A DNA stretch of 64,000 nt from Rhodospirillaceae bacterium (GTDB lineage: Bacteria > Pseudomonadota > Alphaproteobacteria > Rhodospirillales > Rhodospirillaceae): assembly GCA_029245025.1 (NCBI GenBank), contig JAQWQC010000006.1:372001-436000 (forward strand), written 5' to 3'. Each line of letters begins with the position of its first letter. Within the stretch, counting starts at the first letter, position 1. The notes below the pieces were generated by a model. It worked only from the letters and a program-made list of their open reading frames with translations, did not search any database and was not told the DNA's origin. Shown in pieces: positions 27,308 to 35,299 of this stretch. The translations under genes and the position numbers were made by a program.

Positions 27308-28150
27308 CTACGTAGTTTTCAATACAACGTTACGAAGTCCGTCCGTTACATCTGGGCGTTTACCAAACCACCCTTCGAAACCAGGTACTGCTTGATGGAG
27401 CAACATTCCAAGACCATCAACCGTTTGCATGCCCATCTGTCGGGCCGTTCGGAGTAACTCCGTTTCTAGTGGCGCATAAACCAAATCATTTACAATCGCC
27501 ATTTTAGGCAGCGCGCTCAGCGAAACCTCAAGTTTTGGCTGGTTAACCATTCCTAGTGTTGTGGCGTTCACCAGGAGCATAGCATTTCCTATCGCTTCAT
27601 CGCGGTCATCCCAATTGACCACTTTGATCGGGCCCCCAATTGCCTGTGCAAGCTGTTCCGCTTTCTCAACGGTGCGGTTAAGCAAAAAAACCTCAGAAAC
27701 CTGTGCATCAATTAATGCTGCGACAACAGCGCGTGCAGCGCCACCTGCACCAAGCACAACCGCAGCACCACCGTTTTTTTGCCATGTTGGTGCGTTGAGC
27801 CGAAGATTTTCAATAAACCCATGTGCATCCGTATTCGTCCCCGATAAACTTCCGTCATCGGATACAAACACCGTATTTATTGCGCCAATGCGGCGCGCAA
27901 CATCTGATACGGTGTCCATCATAGATAAGGCCGCCTCTTTATGAGGCACCGTCAAATTGACCCCACGGAAACCCACCCTTGGAAGTGCTCTTAAGCCATG
28001 TTCAAGATTACTTGGGGCGACTGGCAGCGGAACATAAACGCCGTCAATATTATGTTCCCGCAGCCAGTACCCATGAAGGAGAGGAGATAAGGAATGTGAA
28101 ATCGGCCAGCCCATGACGCCAGCCAACAATGTACTGCCTGAAACACTCAT
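27308..28150 (-). CDS. aroE: Shikimate dehydrogenase
   Basis: AroE reduces 3-dehydroshikimate with NADPH in the aromatic amino-acid pathway. The 280-residue protein shows the N-terminal WPISHSLSPLLHGYWLREHN shikimate pocket, NLTVPHKEAAL with the catalytic Lys, GTNTDAHGF, the dinucleotide loop VLGAGGAARAV near residue 132 and the final GMLLHQAVPGFEGWFGKRP. The start overlaps maf by four bases. Confidence 0.95.
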   Translation of the reverse strand: MSVSGSTLLAGVMGWPISHSLSPLLHGYWLREHNIDGVYVPLPVAPSNLEHGLRALPRVGFRGVNLTVPHKEAALSMMDTVSDVARRIGAINTVFVSDDGSLSGTNTDAHGFIENLRLNAPTWQKNGGAAVVLGAGGAARAVVAALIDAQVSEVFLLNRTVEKAEQLAQAIGGPIKVVNWDDRDEAIGNAMLLVNATTLGMVNQPKLEVSLSALPKMAIVNDLVYAPLETELLRTARQMGMQTVDGLGMLLHQAVPGFEGWFGKRPDVTDGLRNVVLKTT

Positions 28151-28761
28151 GGCATTACAACTTTATATTCACGAAGAAATGCTAAAAGGGGCAAAAGAGG
28201 TAGTCCAAGAATAGAAAAAAAGTCACCCTCTATTTGATCGAACAATTGAACACCCAGACCTTCTAGGTGATACGCGCCAACAGATGAAAGAACATCTGTG
28301 CCTGCAGCGTCCATATATTGATGAAGAAAAACATCCGAAAAGTTCCGCATTCTTAATTTTGACTGCTCGCGAAAATGCCAAATTCGCGTTCCGCCGAGAG
28401 CGACGACAACAGTCGTCGCCAATATATGTGTACGTCCTCGAAGTATCTTAAGGTGGGATTTCGCATGATCTATGTCTGTAGGTTTATCAAACCACACACC
28501 ATCTAAATCAAGAATTGAGTCCGCCCCGATTACTAAAGCTTTAGGATGATTGCGGGATATTTTTACAGCTTTTAGTTCTGCTAAGGTCTCTGCGACAGCC
28601 AACGCATCAGCGCCTTCGGCTTTTAATGACTCTTTGATAGACCCCTCGTCTATGAAAGCTGGCTCAGTGCTATAAAATACCCCCGCTTCTTTAAGAATAT
28701 GAGCGCGGCTTTGGCTGGCAGACGCAAGAATAACCGAGGGGGAGGAATTGTCTGTCATCAC
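28147..28761 (-). CDS. maf: Maf-family nucleoside triphosphate pyrophosphatase
   Basis: Maf proteins hydrolyse non-canonical or canonical NTPs to the monophosphate. The 204-residue protein has LASASQSRAHILKEAG at the N-terminus (the family usually has Pro-Arg-Arg where this has Gln-Ser-Arg), VIGADSILDLDG and the acidic GAYHLEGLGVQLFDQIEGDF near residue 163. It overlaps both aroE and ppsR by four bases each, so the whole set is one operon. Substrate preference cannot be read from the sequence. Confidence 0.92.
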   Translation of the reverse strand: MMTDNSSPSVILASASQSRAHILKEAGVFYSTEPAFIDEGSIKESLKAEGADALAVAETLAELKAVKISRNHPKALVIGADSILDLDGVWFDKPTDIDHAKSHLKILRGRTHILATTVVVALGGTRIWHFREQSKLRMRNFSDVFLHQYMDAAGTDVLSSVGAYHLEGLGVQLFDQIEGDFFSILGLPLLPLLAFLREYKVVMP

Positions 28762-29576
28762 GATGCATGTCGTTCGTTATAAAGTTGGATAATAGAAGCA
28801 GCCGTTTCTTCGATAGATTTCCGTGTAACATCGATAACCGGCCATCCATGTTTGCGAAAGAGTCTGCGAGACGCAGAAACTTCTTCTCTTACCAAAGCAA
28901 CGTCAGCATAATCCATGCTCCGGTCCTCATTCATCAGTCTGAGGCGAGACTGACGGATATCCGTGAGGCTTTTTGGCTCTCTCGTTAGACCAACAAACAG
29001 CGGGTTAGTGGCTGCAACAACGTCATCAGGAAGAACAATTCCTGGAACCAGCGGAATGTTTCCAGCTCGAAACCCTCGATTTGCAAGATACATACACGTT
29101 GGTGTTTTAGATGTTCGTGAAACACCGACCAGCACAATGTCCGCATCTTTAAGGCCCTCGAGGTTTTGTCCATCGTCGTGAGCCATTGCGTAGTGCATCG
29201 CTTCAATTCGGTCGAAGTACTCATCATCTAATGTGTGTTGACGCCCAATTTCATGACCACCTTGTTTATCAAAAACCTTTTCTAAGGCATCCATGACTGG
29301 GTCCAGCGCTGACACACACGGTATACCTAGGTCCCGGCAGGCCTGTTCGAGAGGCCCTCTTATTGCAGGATCTAGAAGCGTAAATATAACAAGGCCTGGT
29401 GATGCATTGATGCCATCAATAACTCGGCTCATCTGCCCTTTGGTTCGCACCAACCACCAAAAATGCTCTGTTATGGTTTCATCGTCATATTGAACAAGAC
29501 ACGCGCGCGCGATTCCGCTGACTGTTTCACCAGAGGAATCTGAAACAAGGTGTAGATTGAAAGGTATTTCTGTCAC
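28758..29576 (-). CDS. ppsR: Bifunctional kinase/pyrophosphorylase regulatory protein (DUF299, RP001 type)
   Basis: DUF299 proteins phosphorylate and dephosphorylate PEP synthase or pyruvate phosphate dikinase using ADP and Pi. The 272-residue protein has the N-terminal LHLVSDSSGETVSGIARACL and the P-loop VGVSRTSKTPTCMYLANRG near residue 152. The start is GTG at 29576, overlapping the TGA of a short open frame upstream (GTGA). It heads the leftward maf-aroE-coaE-dnaQ operon. Its homologues flank the chromosome origin in Caulobacter and Rickettsia (RP001), which gives the adjacent gap special interest. Confidence 0.93.
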   Translation of the reverse strand: MTEIPFNLHLVSDSSGETVSGIARACLVQYDDETITEHFWWLVRTKGQMSRVIDGINASPGLVIFTLLDPAIRGPLEQACRDLGIPCVSALDPVMDALEKVFDKQGGHEIGRQHTLDDEYFDRIEAMHYAMAHDDGQNLEGLKDADIVLVGVSRTSKTPTCMYLANRGFRAGNIPLVPGIVLPDDVVAATNPLFVGLTREPKSLTDIRQSRLRLMNEDRSMDYADVALVREEVSASRRLFRKHGWPVIDVTRKSIEETAASIIQLYNERHAS

Positions 29577-29788
29577 CGACCGAGGCCGTTAATTCCGTCT
29601 AATACTGGGGACAACTCAATGATACCAGGATCACCAGAATTATCTGCACCCATTATTAACTTCTCATCCAGTTCTTTGCCAACGGCGGATAAGCCGTGAT
29701 GTACAATATTAAATCTGTGAAGAAGTCTCTTTTCCCCACTATACCCAACATTCGACCCGATAAAATCAACAGATAAATCGAGGCCTTA
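29573..29788 (-). other. Start-less open frame ending on the ppsR start codon
   Basis: About 71 codons are open on the minus strand from a TAA near 29791 to a TGA whose bases overlap the GTG of ppsR. The frame reads GLDLSVDFIGSNVGYSGEKR at its start and ELSPVLDGINGLGR at its end. There is no ATG, GTG or TTG until MGADNSGDPG, which would leave about 26 residues. The GTGA overlap is typical of coupled genes, so this could be the tail of a decayed upstream gene, a short coupling peptide, or chance. No family is recognised. Confidence 0.2.
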
Positions 29789-30184
29789 TTATAATTTCCG
29801 TGGCTCAGTCCTTGTTTTTAAAGGCGTTGTTCATATTTTTTTAGAATGGTGGGTAATGCGAATATATCGGTGGATGACTTTTAATCCCCATTTTTAACCA
29901 CCCCAACTACTACTACATCTTTAGTATTAGATTCTTATTTATGTAGTCTGAAATATGGATAAGAGAATATTTACACCTGTCGAAATATAAATTGACAGAT
30001 AAGCAATAATTACGTTAACGATTTCTCTCTAACTGGGGCATTCGTCCTATTTTCCTCCGTTCGTCCAAAACGACACATCCGTTCACCTCTACGTTCTTGT
30101 TCAGACAGTCGGATTGAGTCTTTCTCCTCACCATTGACGCTCTTGCGTCGTTACCCGTTTCAATAGGTTTGGGAGCCTGTATCC
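29577..30184. other. Candidate chromosomal replication origin region (oriC)
   Basis: A 608-base interval without an intact gene separates leftward ppsR from rightward rho, and genes on both sides point away from it. The stretch 29790-30030 is visibly AT-rich with long A/T runs. TATGGATAA near 29954 is TTATCCATA on the other strand, one base from the DnaA box TTATCCACA; TTTTCCCCA near 29730 is one base from TTTTCCACA. In Caulobacter and Rickettsia the origin lies directly upstream of the ppsR homologue, next to hemE, and parS lies within about 10 kb; here two parS sites are 9 kb away. hemE is absent. Few DnaA boxes are near-consensus, so the call rests mainly on synteny. Confidence 0.4.
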
Positions 30185-31441
30185 ATGCACCTTCAAGAAC
30201 TAAAACGTAAAACTCCTCCAGAACTTCTGGCCTTTGCTGAAGAGCTCGGCATCGAGAATGCATCGAACTTGCGGAAGCAAGACATGCTGTTCTCAATTCT
30301 CAAGCAGCTCGCTGAACAAGACCAGGCAATATCTGGGGAAGGTGTATTAGAAATTTTGCAAGATGGATTTGGTTTCCTTCGTTCACCAGAATCAAATTAT
30401 CTCGCGGGACCAGATGATATTTATGTTTCACCAAGCCAGGTGCGGCGGTTTGGCTTGCGGACCGGTGACACGGTTGAAGGGGAAATTCGAGGGCCAAAAG
30501 ATGGTGAACGGTATTTCGCCCTTCTTAAGGTCAAAACTATTAATTTTGAGCAGCCTGATGCCGTTCGACATCGCATTAACTTCGACAATTTAACGCCCCT
30601 ATATCCAGAAGAAAAACTGAACATGGAGTTTGATGACCCGACGGGCAAAGAGCTGACGGGCCGTGTCATTGAAATTGTCTCGCCTTTAGGTAAGGGCCAG
30701 CGGGCGCTATTAACAGCTCCACCGCGAGCCGGTAAGACAGTGATGTTGCAGAATGTTGCGAGTTCCATAGCCGCTAATCATCCAGAGGTTTATCTGATTG
30801 TTCTTTTGATTGACGAGCGACCAGAAGAGGTAACTGACATGGACCGCACTGTAAAAGGTGAAGTGGTGAGCTCAACCTTTGATGAGCCTGCATCTCGTCA
30901 CGTCCAAGTTGCTGAAATGGTTATCGAGAAGGCCAAGCGTTTAGTTGAACACAAACGTGATGTGGTCATTTTGCTCGATTCTATTACTCGTCTGGCACGA
31001 GCCTATAATACGGTAGTCCCGTCTTCAGGAAAAGTTTTGACCGGCGGTGTAGATGCAAACGCATTGCAACGGCCAAAGCGTTTCTTTGGTGCAGCACGTA
31101 ACATTGAAGAAGGCGGCTCTTTAACAATCATCGCGACGGCACTGATCGAAACGGGTAGCCGCATGGATGAAGTTATTTTTGAAGAGTTCAAAGGCACCGG
31201 CAACTCTGAAATTGTTATGGAACGTAAGCTTGCAGATAAACGGATCTTCCCTGCCATAGACATAACTAAATCAGGGACCCGTAAAGAGGAGCTTCTTGTC
31301 GACCAGAAAACCTTATCCAAGATGTGGGTCCTGCGGCGTATTCTCGATCCCATGGGTAATCAGGACGGTATGGAGTTTCTGCTCGACAAGCTGAGAGAAT
31401 CTAAGAACAACGACGATTTCTTTGATCGCATGAATCATTGA
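30185..31441 (+). CDS. rho: Transcription termination factor Rho
   Basis: Rho is a hexameric RNA helicase that terminates transcription. The 418-residue protein has an N-terminal Rho-N segment ([20 protein letters not shown]), the cold-shock-like RNA-binding domain ([29 protein letters not shown]), the Walker [16 protein letters not shown] near residue 180, Walker [17 protein letters not shown] and the Q/R-loop region. hemE and hemH, usually beside rho in alphaproteobacteria, are missing on both sides. Confidence 0.98.
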   Translation: MHLQELKRKTPPELLAFAEELGIENASNLRKQDMLFSILKQLAEQDQAISGEGVLEILQDGFGFLRSPESNYLAGPDDIYVSPSQVRRFGLRTGDTVEGEIRGPKDGERYFALLKVKTINFEQPDAVRHRINFDNLTPLYPEEKLNMEFDDPTGKELTGRVIEIVSPLGKGQRALLTAPPRAGKTVMLQNVASSIAANHPEVYLIVLLIDERPEEVTDMDRTVKGEVVSSTFDEPASRHVQVAEMVIEKAKRLVEHKRDVVILLDSITRLARAYNTVVPSSGKVLTGGVDANALQRPKRFFGAARNIEEGGSLTIIATALIETGSRMDEVIFEEFKGTGNSEIVMERKLADKRIFPAIDITKSGTRKEELLVDQKTLSKMWVLRRILDPMGNQDGMEFLLDKLRESKNNDDFFDRMNH

Positions 31442-31558
31442 TCTCAACCCGTCAATTGAAACACTTATCCGAACAGTTTTTGGCTAACAACAGATTCTTT
31501 TTTTGGGAATAATTTTGCGTCTCTTCGGTCTTTTGGTGAGTCCCATGAAGAGCAAATT

Positions 31559-31660
31559 ATGAGCCGTTTTCAAGTATTTATCGTCACTTTTGTTTTAGTT
31601 AGCATTTCGATAGTTTATGCAGATCAAGGTGACTCAGGGTTGGTATTTGGACCAACTTGA
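31559..31660 (+). other. Short open frame with signal peptide, possibly a frameshifted small secreted protein
   Basis: The 362 bases between rho and the quinone reductase gene contain an ATG frame of 33 codons, MSRFQVFIVTFVLVSISIVY then ADQGDSGLVFGPT. This is a convincing signal peptide followed by only about a dozen residues. In another frame, the sequence continues as TNLTPTEEIPAHKIKLDDCL and YCARRKVWS up to a TAG near 31740, suggesting a single indel in a small cysteine-containing secreted protein. No ribosome site is evident. The remaining bases show T-rich runs but no clear terminator hairpin. Confidence 0.25.
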
Positions 31661-31803
31661 CGCCTACTGAAGAAATCCCAGCCCATAAAATAAAACTTGA
31701 CGATTGCCTCTACTGCGCACGACGGAAGGTCTGGTCTTAGGGGCTAAAACGACAATCTTTAGCCGTTCTGAAACCGCCTAATTAAAACCCAAAAATGTCA
31801 ATT

Positions 31804-32781
31804 TCAGATTTGCAAGATTGTAGAGCCTGTCGTCTTGCGTGTTTCAAGGTCGCTGTGCGCATGGGCGGCGTCTTCAAGCCCATAAGACTGACCTACCTCA
31901 ATTTTAACAGCGCCTAAGCTAACAACATCGAACAAATCATCACAGCCACGGACGAGCTGCTCTCTATCACCGGTGTAATCAAACAACGTTGGGCGTGTAA
32001 CAAAAAGTGAGCCCTTTGGACCTAAGCTTCCAATCTCAAGAGCGGGTGGAGGGCCCGATGCGTTACCGAAGGACACCATGAGACCGCATTTTTGAAGACA
32101 GTCCAGAGAGCCCATAAAAGTATCTTTGCCGACGCCGTCATATACCACTGAGACTTTGTTACCGTCTGTGATGTCGTTGACCTTCGCCACAAAATCTTCG
32201 CTCTTATAGAGAATTGTGTGATCGCAGCCATTTTCTTTGGCCATTGCGGCTTTTTCTTCTGATCCCACAGTACCAATGACGGTTGCTCCAATATGTTTCG
32301 CCCACTGACAAAAGATAAGGCCTACGCCTCCTGCAGCGGCGTGGAACAATACCGTCTCGCCGGCTTTTAAATTGTGCAAACTTCGCAGGAGATACCAAAC
32401 CGTCAGACCGCGCAGCATCATCCCGGCCACCTGTTTATCACCCAGGTTGCTAGGCACTTTAACCAGAGACCCGGTGGGCATGATCCGTTCTGAAGCATAA
32501 GATCCCATTGGACCGTTGCCGTAACATACCCGATCGCCTTCTTTCAGATCTATTACATCCCCCCCGACCTCTTCAACCTCACCGACGGCTTCCATACCGG
32601 GGGTAAAGGGAAGGCCAGGTATGGGGTAAAGGCCCGAGCGGTGGTAGGTATCAATAAAATTGACCCCTATAGCGGTTTGTTTCAGCCGGACTTCGCCGTT
32701 GCCCGGTGATCCGACTTGTACATCGGTGCCGACCAAAACCTCTGGTCCGCCCGTCTCTCTAACCACTATCGCTCGCGCCAT
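31804..32781 (-). CDS. NADPH:quinone oxidoreductase (zeta-crystallin type MDR)
   Basis: A 325-residue medium-chain dehydrogenase/reductase without structural zinc. The N-terminal GroES-like half has GVNFIDTYHRSGLYP and PFTPGMEAVGEVEEVGGDV; the Rossmann motif is HAAAGGVGLIFCQWAKHIGA near residue 150. This matches Qor-type quinone reductases, which reduce quinones or alpha,beta-unsaturated carbonyls with NADPH. It is followed on the same strand by no close gene and is preceded by ogt 35 bases upstream, with which it may be co-transcribed. Confidence 0.87.
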   Translation of the reverse strand: MARAIVVRETGGPEVLVGTDVQVGSPGNGEVRLKQTAIGVNFIDTYHRSGLYPIPGLPFTPGMEAVGEVEEVGGDVIDLKEGDRVCYGNGPMGSYASERIMPTGSLVKVPSNLGDKQVAGMMLRGLTVWYLLRSLHNLKAGETVLFHAAAGGVGLIFCQWAKHIGATVIGTVGSEEKAAMAKENGCDHTILYKSEDFVAKVNDITDGNKVSVVYDGVGKDTFMGSLDCLQKCGLMVSFGNASGPPPALEIGSLGPKGSLFVTRPTLFDYTGDREQLVRGCDDLFDVVSLGAVKIEVGQSYGLEDAAHAHSDLETRKTTGSTILQI

Positions 32782-32816
32782 ATTGCCCCCGGCTATGTTT
32801 AAGGTCCTTGGAAGCC

Positions 32817-33269
32817 TTAGAAGTGATCCTTTGGCTCTTCTAGACTCAACAAAGTCTGCTTTGTAACCAAACTACCGCCGCCCGAATAGCCCCCGAGACC
32901 GTTGGCTGCCACTATGCGATGGCAAGGAATGATGATGGGTATTGGATTAGCGCCGCAGGCCATGCCAACTGCGCGTGCCGCTGTCTCGAGCTTCTCTGCT
33001 ATCTGTCCATAAGTCCGCGTCTCTCCATAAGGGATGCTTTGCATTGCGTCCCAGACCTTGTTTTGAAATAGTGTCCCAGCTGGTATGAGCGGAAGATCAA
33101 AAGCTCGGAGATAGCCGTCGAAATAAGCGATGAGTTGATCACGCGCCTCCTTTAGGAGGCTTGTTTGGGATTGGTCTTGTGCCCAACCCCAGTCAAGAGA
33201 AACGAGAATTCCGTCTTCTTCCGAAACCGTTAGTTCGCCGATTGGAGAGTGAAAGGAAAGCTGCGGCAT
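32817..33269 (-). CDS. ogt: Methylated-DNA-protein-cysteine methyltransferase
   Basis: A 150-residue suicide repair protein that removes O6-alkyl groups from guanine. The active site is IIPCHRIVAANG near residue 112 with the acceptor Cys, preceded by YGQIAEKLETAARAVGMACG, which contains the recognition helix and Arg finger. The end GYSGGGSLVTKQTLLSLE is typical. It lies downstream of the collapsed DUF255 remnant. No Ada regulatory domain is present. Confidence 0.93.
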   Translation of the reverse strand: MPQLSFHSPIGELTVSEEDGILVSLDWGWAQDQSQTSLLKEARDQLIAYFDGYLRAFDLPLIPAGTLFQNKVWDAMQSIPYGETRTYGQIAEKLETAARAVGMACGANPIPIIIPCHRIVAANGLGGYSGGGSLVTKQTLLSLEEPKDHF

Positions 33270-33278
33270 TTGTGCAAT

Positions 33279-33488
33279 TTAGCCTGCTAGCGCTTCTTTA
33301 AGATCATCGGCGGTCGTCACTTGGGCTTGGCAGACAGATCCTCGACAAATGTACGCTGCGGCAAAGGCGTCACCGCCCCAGGCCCACCAGTGCACTGGAT
33401 TGTCGCGATGCTGCAATACATCGGGCTCGTCTCTTCCCCAAGACGGTTTTTCTTTATTTGATTCGAGGGCATGTCGGCTGGCGACTTG
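33279..33488 (-). pseudogene. DUF255/YyaL-type thioredoxin-domain gene collapsed to its two ends
   Basis: Members of this family are about 680 residues, starting N-R-L-x(4)-SPYLLQH-x-DNPVDWW-x-WG and ending near AAYVCRG-x(2)-C-x-A-P-V. Here an ATG near 33490 opens a frame with IKKNRLGEETSP. About ten bases later the similarity moves to a second frame with VLQHRDNPVHWWAWGGDAFA. This runs directly into AAYICRGSVCQAQVTTADDL and KEALAG-stop, which resembles the C-terminus. The middle of roughly 600 residues is gone. I infer a large internal deletion plus a one-base indel. The second frame alone (33279-33509 from a TTG) could be called as a 76-residue protein, but that would be misleading. Confidence 0.6.
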
Positions 33489-33589
33489 GCCATAATCTTT
33501 AATTCTCAAAGCTTTTGTTTCTCTTGAACCATTTCTACTGTAGGCGGGGTAGATTCAAATTTAAATGAAACAGCGCTAAAGAGGCTGTG

Positions 33590-33841
33590 ATGAAAGTCAA
33601 AATTGATGTCGAATGTTCGCCGGAGGAAGGGCGCACGTTTCTTGGTCTTCCCGATGTTGCCCCGATGCAGCAGGAAATGATGACGGAGCTTCAAGGCAAG
33701 CTGGCCAAGGCCGCGAAAGCTATGAATCCTGAAAACATGATGAAGCCCCTGTTTCCGGCTGGAGCTGAAGGCTTGGTGGATATGCAGAAAACCTTTTGGT
33801 CAGCTCTCAGCGGCGCGGACATGTCCGAAAAGACCCAGTAA
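33590..33841 (+). CDS. DUF6489-like small protein
   Basis: An 83-residue protein, MKVKIDVECSPEEGRTFLGL then PDVAPMQQEMMTELQ, followed by a helical, Met-rich region and a final segment MQKTFWSALSG. It resembles a small family found immediately upstream of mnmE in alphaproteobacteria. No signal peptide or membrane helix is present. It ends 20 bases before mnmE and is probably in the same transcript. Function unknown. Confidence 0.7.
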   Translation: MKVKIDVECSPEEGRTFLGLPDVAPMQQEMMTELQGKLAKAAKAMNPENMMKPLFPAGAEGLVDMQKTFWSALSGADMSEKTQ

Positions 33842-33861
33842 CGCCTGAAGCAGCTTTTTCA

Positions 33862-35208
33862 ATGACGATGTCAGATACAATCTTCGCACCAGCGACCGCT
33901 CCAGGCCGGGCAGGGATCGCGGTCATTCGTATATCTGGAGCAAAAACCCGCAAAGCCCTTGATCGGCTGGGAATTGGGTCTCTGGTGCCGCGTGTGATGA
34001 CCCGCGCCAAGCTGATAGACCCGGCCACGGCCGATGCGTTGGATGATGCTTTGGTGGCCTGGTTTGAAACGCCCAACAGTTTTACAGGCGAGGAAGTGGC
34101 TGAATTGCATATTCATGGTGGTCCCGCAGTGATCGAGAGTGTGTTGTCGGCGCTTAATGGCGTCGGTGGCTTGCGGCCTGCGGAGCCAGGGGAATTTACA
34201 CGTCGCGCTTTTGATGCCGGCAAACTGGACCTCACCCAGGCCGAAGCTCTTGCTGATCTGGTAGAAGCGGATACCCGTGCCCAGGCCCGTCAAGCGCTTC
34301 GGCAAATGGGGGGCGCCTTAAAAACCAAGTATGACGACTGGCGTGAGCGATTGGTCAGGGCTCTGGCTCACTTAGAGGCCGTTATTGATTTTCCCGATGA
34401 AGATCTACCCGATGATACGGCGCGGGCATTGTGGGGTGCTGTAGAGGCCCTGGAGATAGAACTAAGCAATCACATGGCAGATGATGAGCGTGGAGAACGT
34501 CTGCGCAATGGTGTTCATGTTGCAATTATTGGTCCGCCAAACGCGGGTAAGTCGAGTTTGCTTAATTTGCTGGCGCAACGAGATGCTGCAATTGTGTCAG
34601 AAACAGCGGGAACGACGCGCGATGTCATAGATGTTCATCTCGACCTAGGCGGTTATCCGGCTCTGGTTTCTGACACTGCGGGTCTGCGAAATGCACCGGA
34701 TACGATCGAAAATGAGGGTGTCCGTCGCGCAAGAGACCGAGCAGAAAATGCTGACCTGATTGTCGCCCTGTTCGATGGTGCGGTTTACCCAGACCGCGAC
34801 CCAGCGACGATAGAATTGATCAACGACTCTACGCTGGTTGTCGTCAATAAATCTGACCTTTTGGATCAAGCCCGTGAATTTGAGCATGACGTCGATGATG
34901 AATGGCGTGCGACCCATTTCGTGTCGGTTAAAGAGGGCTTTGGCGTCGATATGCTGATCTCCTCTTTGACTCGAAAGGTCGCCGAGTTGTGTGACGGGGG
35001 GACTGAGGCGCCGATCACCCGTGCCCGTCATCGCCATGCGCTGGCGGAATGCCAAAATGCAATGGCTCGGGCGCGGTCAGCGAATTTGCCAGAACTTGCG
35101 GCGGAGGATTTGCGTTTAGCGGTTCGGGCGCTTGGGCGATTGACCGGGCATGTCGATGTTGAAGACCTGCTTGATGTTGTCTTCGGGGACTTTTGTATCG
35201 GTAAGTAA
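33862..35208 (+). CDS. mnmE: tRNA modification GTPase MnmE
   Basis: MnmE, with MnmG, installs the 5-carboxymethylaminomethyl group on U34 of several tRNAs. The ATG at 33862 gives 448 residues: DTIFAPATAPGRAGIAVIRI at the folate-binding N-terminal domain, GEEVAELHIHGGPAV, a central helical domain with the inserted G domain (IIGPPNAGKSSLLNLL, then SETAGTTRDVIDV and VVNKSDL), and the catalytic C-terminal CIGK. An in-frame extension to 33796 is not conserved. mnmG lies one gene away. Confidence 0.97.
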   Translation: MTMSDTIFAPATAPGRAGIAVIRISGAKTRKALDRLGIGSLVPRVMTRAKLIDPATADALDDALVAWFETPNSFTGEEVAELHIHGGPAVIESVLSALNGVGGLRPAEPGEFTRRAFDAGKLDLTQAEALADLVEADTRAQARQALRQMGGALKTKYDDWRERLVRALAHLEAVIDFPDEDLPDDTARALWGAVEALEIELSNHMADDERGERLRNGVHVAIIGPPNAGKSSLLNLLAQRDAAIVSETAGTTRDVIDVHLDLGGYPALVSDTAGLRNAPDTIENEGVRRARDRAENADLIVALFDGAVYPDRDPATIELINDSTLVVVNKSDLLDQAREFEHDVDDEWRATHFVSVKEGFGVDMLISSLTRKVAELCDGGTEAPITRARHRHALAECQNAMARARSANLPELAAEDLRLAVRALGRLTGHVDVEDLLDVVFGDFCIGK

Positions 35209-35299
35209 ACCGGTGCGCTGTCTTGCTGCACACGCAGGCGCCTGATATCAACGCGGCGCTTTCTTCTTATTGCCCGGACGAATGGGCCGAGGCAAATCT

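Noticed and set aside
33279-33509. A genuine 76-residue protein downstream of DUF6489's divergent start
   Set aside because: Its two halves correspond to the opposite ends of the DUF255 family and the true N-terminus is in another frame, so a remnant is the better reading.
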